The notes: generated by a model from the letters alone, not told the origin. 41,949 nucleotides of DNA from Vairimorpha ceranae (GCF_000988165.1 NW_020169331.1:1-41949); one strand, 5' to 3'; counted from the stretch's first letter, positions 18,786 to 28,494 are shown. Numbers and translations: made by a program.

Positions 18786-18788
18786 GGG
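18786..18788 (-). promoter_or_regulatory. CCC start-proximal motif
   Basis: CCC followed by TTTTGT and the ATG at 18779. It lies within the short gap after the Mpp6-like stop codon and chooses the second in-frame Met. Confidence 0.55.
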
Positions 18789-18796
18789 ATAAAATA

Positions 18797-18934
18797 TCAC
18801 TTTTTAGAAATAAACGTGTATGTAATGTTTTTGCAAAAAAATGTGCTGAAAGATTTTTCAGTTTCTCGTTTGGTGTCCTTCGTAGATTTCTGCATAAATT
18901 TAAGACCTTTTAGTTTTTCACTAAGTTCTGACAT
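18797..18934 (-). CDS. Mpp6-like exosome cofactor, mini-gene
   Basis: A 45-aa open frame from an ATG with CCCC 3 nt upstream (18938-18941). The N-terminus, MSELSEKLKGLKFMQKS, resembles the conserved start of Mpp6/MPHOSPH6 (human LSKNLLRMKFMQRG; yeast KLSSRVMNMKFM). That segment is the part of Mpp6 that binds the exosome. The rest is basic (KDTKRETEKS) and ends after a short hydrophobic tail. Mpp6 helps the nuclear exosome and the Mtr4 helicase process rRNA; SPB1, another ribosome biogenesis factor, lies next door. Small size and a single motif limit certainty. Confidence 0.5.
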   Translation of the reverse strand: MSELSEKLKGLKFMQKSTKDTKRETEKSFSTFFCKNITYTFISKK

Positions 18935-18940
18935 TTTGGG

Positions 18941-19165
18941 GCTAATTTTTTAGTAAATTTTATAAACTTTTTACTTTAACAGATGAAACGACCGTAAAAC
19001 AAATATTTTTAATTTGGTGCTAATTTTTTAGTAAATTTTATAAACTATTTATTTTAACAGATGACTAGCTACAAGACAAATATTTTTAATTTGGGCTAGT
19101 TTTTTACAAAATTTTATGAACTATTTACTTTAACAGATGACCAGCTGCAAGGCAAATATTTTAAT
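18941..19165. repeat. Three-copy tandem array upstream of Mpp6-like gene
   Basis: Three copies of about 72-78 bp beginning GGGGCTAATTTTTTAGTAAA, GGTGCTAATTTTTTAGTAAA and GGGCTAGTTTTTTACAAAA, each with AACAGATGA midway. On the minus strand the gene-proximal copy ends in the CCCC motif that precedes the ATG at 18934. The array is thus a repeated promoter region. Confidence 0.9.
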
Positions 19166-19191
19166 TATAATAAAAATTTAAAAATAAAAAA

Positions 19192-20832
19192 TTATTTTTT
19201 ATTTTTTTTGCTTCGCTTGTCTTTTTTTAATCGTCTATCAAAATGTATAAGTCTTCCTTTGCCTCTAGGAATACCACATCTACCGTTTTTAGGAAAAACA
19301 ATTCTTGGTTTGGTTCTTGTCTTTCGATATTCCTTTTTGTATATTTCTTTAGCAATGATCCTCTCTTCATCACTTTCTTCTATTATCATATCCTTCATAA
19401 ATTTCTCTGCTCGTCTCTCTGCCCTAGTCTTTCTTCTTAACAGTGCTTCCTTTTCTTTTTTTGTTAACTTACATTCATCTGCTTTACAGGGTCTACCATT
19501 CGCATACTGATCTTCTCTTAGATAATTCGGTAGTTTTTCTTCAGGATCTGTCCAATATCTATCTACAGTACTTTCTATAAACTCAGTTGGATTATCTTTG
19601 TATCGAGCAATACATAACATTTCCTCTTCATTAACATCCAACGAATCAGAACAACTTTCTATATCTATATTATCATCTACACAGACCATTTCTTTTGTTT
19701 GTACTGGATGATCTTCTTCATTTAAAACCATATTCTTAAACAAATCATCTTCATAAAATGTATCTACAGCACACAATACTTCTTTATCTATTCTATTAAC
19801 TTTTTTTGATTTTTTTAATTCATTATCTATTTCTTTTATTTTTTCATCTAGAGTAAGAGTAACCATCTCAAAATCTTCTTCGTAGTCACTTTCTTCGTCT
19901 TCAGTTAAAAATTCCAATTCTTTTAGTTTTAGTTTACCACTTTTAACATCTTTTATTATTTGTTTTTTTTTCTGATAAATTTTTTTTACATCGTTTTTCG
20001 ATAAAATTTTTACATCTTTAATCAAAAATTTAAATTCTTCATCAAGCTCAATTGGTAAATCATTTTCAATCTCTGTTATTTTACTAAGAATATCATTGTC
20101 AGATGATCTTATAAATTCGGAAAATTTAATTTTGGTGTACTTGTAATCTAAAAAATCGTCTTCGTTGGTCTTAAAAATATTTTCATAATTTAAAATATCA
20201 TCACTGTAATTATCAACTCCTCTAAATCCAAGACACACTACAAATATTTCCGCACTTTGTAATCTTGAACTTAAAGGTTTAGTAGCCTCAACTTTACTAA
20301 ACATTTTTCCCAAGACGTTAATAAGTGAATCGTAATCGTTCGATCGAAAAATCTTTGTTACAAATGTACCGCCTTCGCGCAAAAAAAGCGAAGACAGTTG
20401 TAATGAATAGAAAACAAGAAGATTTTGGTTAAACGCATCATTCTCCCAAGATGTACCTACGTTAGGTGCTCCATCATGAAGAATAACATCTGCCTGTCTA
20501 AATTCCGTATCACTTAACATCCCATACAGCCGTTTTCTACACTCATCTGATGTAATGTCACAGACAAAAGTTTCTACGTCCCCTATGTATTTAATAGGGT
20601 CCAGATCTATACCAATAATTTTACGAGGCCTAGGCATTTCTTGCGCTGCTACTTGTAGCCACCCACCTGGTGCCGCACATAAATCTATTAAAATTTTAGC
20701 ATCTTTAAGAAAGCCGTATTTTTTATTAAGTTGAAGCAATTTAAATGCCGATCTTGCTCTGTATCCCTTTTCTTTAGCTAGATTATAATATTTATCTAAG
20801 CGCTGTTTTCCCAGAGATCTATTTTTAGACAT
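19192..20832 (-). CDS. SPB1: Ribosome biogenesis 2'-O-methyltransferase SPB1
   Basis: 546 aa. The N-terminal FtsJ domain (about 1-210) has RLDKYYNLAKEKGYRARSAF, the SAM motif DLCAAPGGW (50-58), HDGAPNVG, VTKIFRS and SAEIFVV, with the catalytic tetrad Lys31-Asp120-Lys160-Glu195 intact. An acidic central region follows. The Spb1 C-terminal domain has KKEKEALLRRKTRAERRAEK, then RCGIPRGKGRLIHFDRRLKKD. In yeast, Spb1 methylates the A-loop guanosine of 25S rRNA in the nucleolus. Shorter than the yeast protein (841 aa) by loss of middle sequence. No CCC upstream, only CCG. Confidence 0.93.
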   Translation of the reverse strand: MSKNRSLGKQRLDKYYNLAKEKGYRARSAFKLLQLNKKYGFLKDAKILIDLCAAPGGWLQVAAQEMPRPRKIIGIDLDPIKYIGDVETFVCDITSDECRKRLYGMLSDTEFRQADVILHDGAPNVGTSWENDAFNQNLLVFYSLQLSSLFLREGGTFVTKIFRSNDYDSLINVLGKMFSKVEATKPLSSRLQSAEIFVVCLGFRGVDNYSDDILNYENIFKTNEDDFLDYKYTKIKFSEFIRSSDNDILSKITEIENDLPIELDEEFKFLIKDVKILSKNDVKKIYQKKKQIIKDVKSGKLKLKELEFLTEDEESDYEEDFEMVTLTLDEKIKEIDNELKKSKKVNRIDKEVLCAVDTFYEDDLFKNMVLNEEDHPVQTKEMVCVDDNIDIESCSDSLDVNEEEMLCIARYKDNPTEFIESTVDRYWTDPEEKLPNYLREDQYANGRPCKADECKLTKKEKEALLRRKTRAERRAEKFMKDMIIEESDEERIIAKEIYKKEYRKTRTKPRIVFPKNGRCGIPRGKGRLIHFDRRLKKDKRSKKNKK

Positions 20833-20904
20833 TTTAACGGTAAAGAAAAAAATAATTTTAAAGAATAATAGAATATTATCATCTAAAACTTTACAAAAAA
20901 ATAG

Positions 20905-21165
20905 TTAGAATAGTAAATGTAGGGATTTATATGGTACAAATATATCACTCACAAAAGCTAAAGCTAAAATAGTTGAGATAAAAAAGTTTAACTCATTTAA
21001 AAAACAAATGTTATGTTCTAAATGTAACATTAATACAATTATTTCATTTACACAGATTAAAATATTATAAAAGCTCTTTTTAAAAAAAATAGATCCGTTT
21101 TTATTCATAATTTTAAATATACACATTTTTCTTATTAATGCTTCAAAGCTTTTAAATTCTTGCAT
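20905..21165 (-). CDS. Possible small membrane protein, 86 aa
   Basis: Open frame from ATG at 21165 without a CCC motif. Two hydrophobic stretches (ILICVNEIIVLMLHL; FFISTILALAFVSDIFV). No family recognised. It fits between SPB1 and eIF5 on the same strand, and its length is more than expected by chance in such AT-rich sequence, but it could be spurious. Confidence 0.35.
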   Translation of the reverse strand: MQEFKSFEALIRKMCIFKIMNKNGSIFFKKSFYNILICVNEIIVLMLHLEHNICFLNELNFFISTILALAFVSDIFVPYKSLHLLF

Positions 21166-21202
21166 AGCATATTAGATAAACAAAATCTTACTTAAAAATA
21201 AT

Positions 21203-21997
21203 TTAGCTAAAATATTTATTTATCTCCTTTTTAAATTCTACGCTTCTCTTTTTTCCTGACTGTGGTCTTGTATAAAATTTATTTATTTCATTCTTTTTTA
21301 CTCCTTGTTGCAACAGATGATCAATAAATTGTCCAATTTTTTCATATTTTTTATAAGTCTCGACATAAGACTCATATACTCCTAATAATACTTTTATAGG
21401 GATTTTCTTAATAATAAAATTTAATTTATCATAGATATCTTCTGAGTCTTTTAAAATCTTCATAATTATCTCCTCATCACTAAATCCTTTATTTTTGCAT
21501 TCATTATATAGTTCCTCTGTGGTAAGTATCTTATCACATTCCTCTTCTGTAGATATAAACTCTGTGTATATCGTCGTAGGTGGTGTAATATTTTTACTTA
21601 TTTCTGCATTTAATTTATGCTCATAAACACTTGATTTACTACCGCATGCAAGACATTCAATTTTAAGAGCAGGCTGAAGAATAAAAAATGTCTCGGGATT
21701 CTCACAATTATAACATAAAACGAAGTGATCAATAAAATCATACAAAATATTCTGTAAAAGTGGTTGTTCATGTCTACCACTAATAATATATTTATTGTTA
21801 CTCTTAGTTTGTAGAGAAAGAGAATATGAGATGTATTTAAGAATATGTTCAGATTTTCTACTAAGTGACTTCGAAATATCATCAAGGTTTACAAGTACTG
21901 TTTTTATTCCTGTATTTTTACCCTCGTATTTTATTACTAATGGAGGCATTTTATATCTGTTGTGAATATCTTTTGTATTTCTGTTAATTACTATCAT
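21203..21997 (-). CDS. TIF5: Translation initiation factor eIF5
   Basis: 264 aa. N-terminal eIF5/eIF2-beta domain: NRYKMPPLVIKYEGKNTGIK, containing the arginine finger of the RYKMP motif used to activate GTP hydrolysis by eIF2, then GRHEQPLLQNILYDFI. The zinc ribbon is CYNC...CLAC. The C-terminal region (about 140-264) is helical but shorter than the usual W2 domain, so contacts with eIF2-beta and eIF3 may be reduced. Fungal and animal eIF5 are about 400 aa. CCCC lies at 22010-22013. eIF5 acts in the 43S/48S complex at start-codon selection. Confidence 0.92.
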   Translation of the reverse strand: MIVINRNTKDIHNRYKMPPLVIKYEGKNTGIKTVLVNLDDISKSLSRKSEHILKYISYSLSLQTKSNNKYIISGRHEQPLLQNILYDFIDHFVLCYNCENPETFFILQPALKIECLACGSKSSVYEHKLNAEISKNITPPTTIYTEFISTEEECDKILTTEELYNECKNKGFSDEEIIMKILKDSEDIYDKLNFIIKKIPIKVLLGVYESYVETYKKYEKIGQFIDHLLQQGVKKNEINKFYTRPQSGKKRSVEFKKEINKYFS

Positions 21998-22230
21998 GCA
22001 TAAATATAAGGGGCAAAATAAATGAGTTATAATAAAATATTATATTATTGCTTATTTAAAAAAATAATTTACAGATATAAGTAATAGTAACTAATTATGT
22101 TTTATAATGCACGATGTAAATAATATTTATTTTTTTCTATTAAAATTTTAAATTACTGTTTACTGTTAATTTTATTAATAAAAATTAAACTTAAAATTTT
22201 TTATAAATTATAGAATACATTTAATAATAT

Positions 22231-23409
22231 TCATTGCTTCCTATTTAACCTCATATGTGCATCAATTAGTGTATTATTAGTTAAAGCACACATTCCTGAA
22301 ATTTCTCCGGCCAAAACAGCTGCTGCTATTACTAAAGCCAAATAATTAGCAGAGGTGCTTAAGTCACGTGGATCATTAGTCAAAGGCTCTAATCCGTCAA
22401 ATTGCTTAAAAAATGCACATGCAGGTTCTAGGTGTGTACCTCCTCCTACTGTACCTACTATAAGAGAAGGCATTAATAGATTAATTTCTAATAATGTATC
22501 ACCGACTCTTTTCATATCCAAAATACAGTTTGATGATTCAAGTACATGCCCGAGATCTTGATTAAAAGCCAGAAATGTAGCTGCTACATAATTTGAAGCT
22601 TGACAATTAAATCCGCCCAAAATTATACTTCCTCCTAATACTATTTTTGTATTATACAATTTTAATAAATCATCTATATTAACTTTCATTACATCTAACA
22701 GATCTTTTTCACTAATTCTAATATTTAGAAAAACCCTTTTACCCCTACCATTCGCGTAATTTTCCACTGACCACTTTTTATCGGTGCAAATATTCGCACT
22801 TAAGGTTATTAGCTCTGAATCAGTAAAAATATCACTAATGGAACGAAAAATCTGATTGGCTGCCTTAGTAATCATATTCATTCCCATTGCGTCTCCAGTA
22901 TAGGCTGTTATTTTTATAAAAACTGTACTTCCAAATAAATTCTTACTTTCAATACTCTTTATTTTACAAAATCTACTACCTTTCTCCCCTGCTTGTTTTA
23001 AAAATTCTAAGTTTTCTTTAACTTTTAGCCACCTATAAAAAAGTATAGCTGATTTAAAATTAGAAAACTCAACTGCTATACTGCGTGTTATACCTAGATT
23101 CTCAACATAACCGTTTACTCCATTACATTTATTAATTAATTTAATTCCACGACACATTGAAGCAACAAGAGCACCTTCAAATGTACATATTGGTATATAA
23201 AAATCTAAATTATTTATTTTAATTGGTGTATGTGATACACCTAAAGGCACTTTTCTGTATCCTAAGATATTTTCACAACATCTGTTATATATTTCGGTAA
23301 AATCATCATTTAAAATAATGTTATTAAGAATAATGCCTTTGGAGTTTTTAATATTGTTACGTATTTCCTTTGATCTTTGTTTTATTTTTTTATTAATTTC
23401 AGTTGTCAT
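22231..23409 (-). CDS. HMG1: HMG-CoA reductase, soluble catalytic domain only
   Basis: 392 aa, class I HMGR catalytic part without the N-terminal membrane domain found in most eukaryotes. Motifs: ENILGYRKVPLGV, catalytic Glu78 in FEGALVAS, DAMGMNM (173-179), Lys211 in DKKWSVENYANGRGKR, the Asp of FNQD within GGFNCQASNYVAATFLAFNQ, ESSNC, GTVGGGTHLEPA, and His385 in AHMRLNR. It reduces HMG-CoA to mevalonate for isoprenoids. CCC lies at 23416-23418. Lack of membrane anchoring implies loss of sterol-sensing, ER-based degradation control. Confidence 0.95.
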   Translation of the reverse strand: MTTEINKKIKQRSKEIRNNIKNSKGIILNNIILNDDFTEIYNRCCENILGYRKVPLGVSHTPIKINNLDFYIPICTFEGALVASMCRGIKLINKCNGVNGYVENLGITRSIAVEFSNFKSAILFYRWLKVKENLEFLKQAGEKGSRFCKIKSIESKNLFGSTVFIKITAYTGDAMGMNMITKAANQIFRSISDIFTDSELITLSANICTDKKWSVENYANGRGKRVFLNIRISEKDLLDVMKVNIDDLLKLYNTKIVLGGSIILGGFNCQASNYVAATFLAFNQDLGHVLESSNCILDMKRVGDTLLEINLLMPSLIVGTVGGGTHLEPACAFFKQFDGLEPLTNDPRDLSTSANYLALVIAAAVLAGEISGMCALTNNTLIDAHMRLNRKQ

Positions 23410-23586
23410 ATTAAAGGGTAATAAATAATAGTTACAAGTTAATAATTAATTTATAGAATTAAAAGTAAGTAGCAACAATTGAGAAATTTGATATACGATT
23501 GTCACATGAATTTATTTAAAGTTTGTTTGTTCAAAGCCTAAAAAACATTTTTATTTATGCAAGCATTAATAAATAAAAATAACTAT

Positions 23587-23778
23587 TCATACATCATCAA
23601 ACATCCATGACATTCTTTCACTATCACTGGCATTTAAAGTAGATCTTACATGCTCACTATGCTTGTTTTTGTAATAATCTGCTGTCTTTTTAGATTGAAT
23701 ATTTATTTTTGTTATCTCTTTTTGTGTCTCATATCTGCTTGGATGCCATTTCTTTTTGCAGTTAATGTTAATTGACAT
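23587..23778 (-). CDS. Cwc25-like splicing factor, minimal form
   Basis: 63 aa, with CCC 3 nt upstream of the ATG (23782-23784). The N-terminus MSININCKKKWHPSRYETQK resembles Cwc25 (human LNLKKSWHPQTLRNVEKVW), and the C-terminus SERMSWMFD recalls its KLDWMYQG motif; the linking helix is shortened. Cwc25 joins the activated spliceosome for step 1, close to the branch helix. Other CIR_N-domain proteins share the KxWHP motif, so the exact paralogue is uncertain. SmE and an intron in the same window fit a splicing role. Confidence 0.6.
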   Translation of the reverse strand: MSININCKKKWHPSRYETQKEITKINIQSKKTADYYKNKHSEHVRSTLNASDSERMSWMFDDV

Positions 23779-24362
23779 TAAGGGATAAAAAATTAAAAGA
23801 TGTTTGTAAAAAGATATTTTGCACTATTACCAAATAGCAGAATTATCAACTATTATTTAAAGCAGAAATTTCAACCATTATTAATAGCAGAAATATCAAC
23901 TATTATTTAAAGCAAAAATATCAACTAGTATTAATAGCAGAAATATCAATAAGATAATTAATTAAAGCAGAACACAAGTTAGGCGAACTATTACATAACT
24001 TTAAATTTAAAGCAAATTATGTATATTTTATCTGATATTTAAAAATATTTTAATTTATTTTTGGTAGACAATTACAAATTAAGAATTATTTGCATAAAAA
24101 ATTTGCAAAAAGGAATTTTAAATTTTTATTGGCAAACAATTATAGATATAATAATTAGCATATAACATTTGCAAAAAGAACACAACACGTTACAGCAATA
24201 TGTAAAATGATAATTGATATAACTTTTTAATAATATTAAGATGTATTTAATTTTAAATAAGACAACTTTTATTTAAAAAATTAACTACCGCTAGATTACA
24301 ATTATTTATTAGAAATTTACTCTCCTTAAATCCTTTATATTTTTAACTTTTATACCCCATAA
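23779..24362. other. Divergent spacer, Cwc25-like / RMD1
   Basis: 584 bp without a gene. The first part carries the 23834-23970 tandem array; the rest is AT-rich with repeated TTTGCAAAAAG words (around 24100 and 24170). The CCCC signal of the RMD1 gene is at 24355-24358. Confidence 0.45.
23834..23970. repeat. Tandem array, about 26-bp units
   Basis: Five to six copies of AGCAGAAATATCAACTATTA followed by TTTAA or ATT, decaying toward the right end. It lies upstream of the Cwc25-like start (23778). Confidence 0.85.
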
Positions 24363-25376
24363 ATGAACGAAAAAGATAAAACGAAGCAGCGTATATATCT
24401 AACTGACATAAATAACGAACAACTATACGGAACAAAAAAACAAAGCAGAATTGAACTTAGAGCATTAAAGGATGCATATGCACTAAAAATTGAACCAGAT
24501 TATTCTCCTAAAGAAAACGTATTACCGGAAATTGATTTGTACCGTGTGACGTCTTACTGTACAGCAGAAAATTTCAATCTCAAAGGCCTTAGTAAATTCC
24601 TAAAGAAATCAGATTTTGCCAGTAAAGTTTCTGTATATTTTGGAGAGTGTTTATATGCATCATTTAAATTTGATGATAAATCACATGACTGCTTTTTTTA
24701 TGATTACGGTGTTTTAGTGTGTTGGGGGATGGACGAGAACGAAGAATCAAAGATTTTAAATCTTATTGAAAAATTCGAAATCAATAAATATGTCCCTTCT
24801 AATGTTGAAATAGAATCATTTAGATATGGAATAACAGAAGATCCATTTATTATAAATGATGTTATTTATCTTAATAGTGAAAATTATTTTACAAAGATGG
24901 TTATATCAATTGCGATTGCACAGAGTGTAAAATTAGACTTTTTTGAAAATTTGGTAGATTATACAATTGAACTTGTTAAAGATTTACCTGAGGAAGTAGA
25001 AAAAGAAGGTAAAGTTAGTAAAACACGTAAACAGTTACTTAAAATAATAGGTAAATTAAATAAATTACGCTTTAGTTTAAATCTTGTATCTAATATTTTA
25101 GATGAACCTGAATTTGTGTGGGACTATCCTGCATTTTCTTCTGTTTATGAAACATGTAGAAAATATTTGGATATTAAAAGTCGAGTAGATTTATTAAATA
25201 AAAGGGTGGATGTAATACATGGAATATTGGAAATTTTATCAGAAAATATTACAACTAACAATTCTGAGAGACTGGAGATTACAATGATATTTATGATATC
25301 TGCTAATGTAATTATAGGAATTATACAGATCTTTACTGTATTATGGATTTATAATCAATTTAAAAATGGCAAGTAA
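24363..25376 (+). CDS. RMD1/RMND1 family protein (DUF155)
   Basis: 337 aa. DUF155 hallmarks: FFYDYGVLVCWGMDENEE, INDVIYLNSENYFTKMVISI, AIAQSVKLDFFE, DYTIELVKDLPEEVEKEG, SRKQLL-like KTRKQLLKIIGKL, SLNLVSNILDEPEFVWD. A C-terminal membrane helix (about 307-330) ends the protein, as in the family. Yeast Rmd1 and Rmd8 are linked to sporulation signalling, and human RMND1 supports mitochondrial translation. As microsporidian mitosomes lack translation, a non-mitochondrial role is likely. CCCC lies at 24355-24358. Confidence 0.88.
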   Translation: MNEKDKTKQRIYLTDINNEQLYGTKKQSRIELRALKDAYALKIEPDYSPKENVLPEIDLYRVTSYCTAENFNLKGLSKFLKKSDFASKVSVYFGECLYASFKFDDKSHDCFFYDYGVLVCWGMDENEESKILNLIEKFEINKYVPSNVEIESFRYGITEDPFIINDVIYLNSENYFTKMVISIAIAQSVKLDFFENLVDYTIELVKDLPEEVEKEGKVSKTRKQLLKIIGKLNKLRFSLNLVSNILDEPEFVWDYPAFSSVYETCRKYLDIKSRVDLLNKRVDVIHGILEILSENITTNNSERLEITMIFMISANVIIGIIQIFTVLWIYNQFKNGK

Positions 25377-25721
25377 GAGTGTATATGCTAGAAAAATGTT
25401 GGATAGATTTGACATTTTAATAAATTTATTTTTTAATGAAATATTTTTACAATTTTTTGGAACTTTTAATTCAAATTTTTATTGTAAAAGTGGAAGTTAT
25501 TGGAAATGCATATACATAAGAAAACTGATTTTTTAAATAAAAAATTTTTAATTTTATAACTAATTTAAACATAGTTGCATGCATTTTGTATCAAGGTTAT
25601 AATAAGGTAATTAGTTGTAATGTTACAATGACTTAATTAATAAATTATTAATTTTAACAATGGAATTAAAAAATTACCGCAATTAAAAATAGAGAGTATC
25701 AAAACACCCGAAAAATTTCAA
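25377..25721. other. Spacer before tRNA-Lys
   Basis: 345 bp of AT-rich DNA between RMD1 and tRNA-Lys. No gene or repeat recognised. Confidence 0.5.
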
Positions 25722-25793
25722 GCCCTGTTAGCTCAGTGGTAGAGCATTAGGCTTTTAACCTAAGGGCCGCGGGTTCGAGTCCCGCACAGGGTG
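25722..25793 (+). tRNA. tRNA-Lys (UUU)
   Basis: A 72-nt cloverleaf. The acceptor GCCCTGT pairs with ACAGGGT (first pair G-U), discriminator G at 25793. Anticodon stem TTAGG/CCTAA with loop CTTTTAA (anticodon TTT). T-arm GCGGG-TTCGAGT-CCCGC. No intron. Internal B box GGTTCGAGTCC is present. Confidence 0.97.
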
Positions 25794-26319
25794 TATTTTT
25801 GTTTTTGTAAAACTTTACTTTGTTATATATATAAAATGATACAAAATTTAGACTATATATTTTATTTATCACTACATGAAAGCTCACCTTAAATAAGAAA
25901 CAATTTTTATTCTTACCATATATTTGATATAAAATATTTATAAAAGCATAAGTTTAGTTGTCTTGGTAACCTTGGTATAAATTGTGTACTTATATAAAAG
26001 TCTGTAATATTTACATCTAATTTAAAACAAAAACAACAAAGATCAAATTTATTAAAATAAGAATAATATATCTATAAATTAAAGACTCTCTTTTTGTTAG
26101 GAATATTAATATAACAATTTTGGTTTTAAAATAAAGCCAATATTTTTCGTTGTACAAATTTACCGTATTTTTGTTTTTTTAAAGCTAACTTCTAGAGAAA
26201 TCACTTAATAGACTCATTAAAAAAATATAAAATTTTTATTTATTAGTTTTTTTCTAAATTTTTTTAATTGGTTTATTCTAATACAAAAAAAATATAAAAC
26301 AAATATATTTATATCAAAC
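25794..26319. other. Spacer upstream of GFA1
   Basis: 526 bp, AT-rich. TATATAAAAG at about 25991 is TATA-like but lies over 300 bp from the start. No CCC motif precedes GFA1. Nothing else recognised. Confidence 0.4.
25796..25800 (+). terminator. Pol III T-run after tRNA-Lys
   Basis: Five T two bases after the discriminator, with a second T5 run at 25802-25806. Confidence 0.8.
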
Positions 26320-28422
26320 ATGTGTGGAATATTTGGATACGCAAATTTTTTAACTGAAAAGACAAAAAATCAGATTTCGAAAATTTTAATTAACGGACTA
26401 AAAAGAATTGAATACAGGGGATATGATTCTGCCGGGTTCTGTTTACAAGGAAATGATAATAAAAACTACGTGTTGTTTAAAGAAGTCGGTAAAGTAGAAA
26501 AACTTGAAGAAATGACTAATCAACAAAAAATAGTTGACATGGACAGGTTACTTTTTAATCACGTGGGTATAGCCCACACAAGATGGGCTACACATGGTAA
26601 ACCTAGTGTTGCTAACTGCCATCCACTTAAATCTGATCCAGATGGTAAATTTTTAGTTGTTCACAATGGTATTATTACCAACTATAAAACACTTAAAGCT
26701 TTTTTAGAAAAGAGAAAGTATGTTTTTAAAAGTGACACTGATACAGAAGTTGCAGTTAAGCTGGCGCTTTATTTCTACAATGAGGAAATTAAGAAAAACA
26801 ATCAACCTAAGTTTGTTGATATTATTAAAAAAGTTATTAAAAGATGTGACGGAGCGTTTTCGTTTGTTTTTATTTCGCCAATTTTCCCGAATGAAATGGT
26901 AGCTGTACGAGTGAGCTCTCCGCTTTTAATAGGTCTTAAAGGTGCCGATAAAATGTCTCTTGATTTTTTTAATGTAAGTTATGGGAATATTACCGATGAT
27001 GAACCAGCATCTCCTTTAATGTCTGCTACAACTTCACCGATACTAACATCAGCGAATACAATTAATGTCAATTTAATTGATGATTTAAGAAAAGGGGTAG
27101 ATCGATGTACGTTACACGCAGCAGATAACGACGAATTAGAAGTTTTTTTATCTTCTGATGCTTCGGCGCTTATTGAACATACGAATAAAGTTATATATTT
27201 AGAGGACAATGATATTTGTCATATTTTTGCGGGCAATTTAATAATACACCGACCTAATTCTAAAAATCAAGACACTTTAGGAGACAAGAGAGAGGTTAAG
27301 ACAATAGAAACAGAGCTTAATGCAATAATGAAAGGTAATTATGAGCATTTTATGATTAAAGAAATAAATGAACAGAAAGAATCGGTTATAAATACAATGA
27401 GAGGAAGAGTTAACTTTGAAGAATCAACTGTTAATTTGGGTGGAATAAAAGAATATGTAAATATTCTAAAAAAGTGTAGTAGATTTATTTTTGTAGCCTG
27501 TGGAACAAGTTATCACGCAGCATTGAGCGTAAAAAGCCTTTTTGAAGAATTAATTGAACTACCGATTAATATTGAAATTGCGAGCGATTTTTTAGATAGA
27601 TGTCCGCCAATAAATAGAAATGATTGTGTCTTCTTTATTTCTCAGAGTGGAGAAACAGCGGATAGTGTAATGGCATTAAGATACTGTATAAAACAAGGGG
27701 CTCTAACTGTCGGTGTAACGAATATTGTTGGTAGTACGATTTCACGCGAAACACACTGCGGTGTTCATATAAATGCGGGGCCCGAAATAGGAGTAGCAAG
27801 TACAAAAGCGTATACGAGCCAGTTTATTGCACTAATACTTATTGCAATACAAATTAGCCAAGATAGTTTAATTAAATTAGAAAGACGGAAAGTAATTATT
27901 AATGAGTTGAGAAATATTACTCACAAGATTTCTCAAGTACTTACATTAAATGATGATATTAAAGAATATGCTAAATCCATTTCTGATATTAATTCGCTGG
28001 TACTAATTGGTAGAGGCTATCAGTATCCAATTTGCATGGAAGGCGCTTTAAAAATTAAAGAAATAACATACATCCACTCTGAGGGGATAATGGCTGGCGA
28101 ACTTAAGCATGGTCCTATTGCACTGGTTGATGACAAGTTAAATATTCTTTTGTTCGTTACTAATGATAAGAATTATGATAAAACATCTAATGTGATACAT
28201 CAAATTACTGCAAGAAATGGAAAGCCCTTGATTATAGCATCTGAAAGCATAGCAGATTCATTTACATCAGAAAAAGTTTTTATTGTTCCTGATACGATTG
28301 ATTGCCTACAAGGTATTTTAACAGTTATCCCTGTTCAATTGTTATCTTATCATTTGGCAGTTTTAAGAGGATTTAATCCAGATTTTCCTAGAAATTTAGC
28401 AAAGTCAGTAACAGTTGAATAA
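26320..28422 (+). CDS. GFA1: Glutamine-fructose-6-phosphate aminotransferase
   Basis: 700 aa, full length. The class II glutamine amidotransferase domain starts at MCGIFGYAN with nucleophile Cys2; it also shows EYRGYDSAGF, HTRWATHGKP and CHPL..D...VVHNGII. Two SIS domains (about 360-690) contain ACGTSYHAAL, SQSGETADS, ASTKAYTSQ and GRGYQYPICMEGALKIKEI. The end, PRNLAKSVTVE, is identical in form to the fungal enzyme. It makes glucosamine-6-phosphate, the first committed step to UDP-GlcNAc and chitin of the spore wall. The start has no CCC motif, unlike most genes here. Confidence 0.97.
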   Translation: MCGIFGYANFLTEKTKNQISKILINGLKRIEYRGYDSAGFCLQGNDNKNYVLFKEVGKVEKLEEMTNQQKIVDMDRLLFNHVGIAHTRWATHGKPSVANCHPLKSDPDGKFLVVHNGIITNYKTLKAFLEKRKYVFKSDTDTEVAVKLALYFYNEEIKKNNQPKFVDIIKKVIKRCDGAFSFVFISPIFPNEMVAVRVSSPLLIGLKGADKMSLDFFNVSYGNITDDEPASPLMSATTSPILTSANTINVNLIDDLRKGVDRCTLHAADNDELEVFLSSDASALIEHTNKVIYLEDNDICHIFAGNLIIHRPNSKNQDTLGDKREVKTIETELNAIMKGNYEHFMIKEINEQKESVINTMRGRVNFEESTVNLGGIKEYVNILKKCSRFIFVACGTSYHAALSVKSLFEELIELPINIEIASDFLDRCPPINRNDCVFFISQSGETADSVMALRYCIKQGALTVGVTNIVGSTISRETHCGVHINAGPEIGVASTKAYTSQFIALILIAIQISQDSLIKLERRKVIINELRNITHKISQVLTLNDDIKEYAKSISDINSLVLIGRGYQYPICMEGALKIKEITYIHSEGIMAGELKHGPIALVDDKLNILLFVTNDKNYDKTSNVIHQITARNGKPLIIASESIADSFTSEKVFIVPDTIDCLQGILTVIPVQLLSYHLAVLRGFNPDFPRNLAKSVTVE

Positions 28423-28494
28423 ATGGTTAAATTTATACTTTTTTAATTAAAAATCAAAATTAATTTTATATATTTCATACAATAAATATATTTA

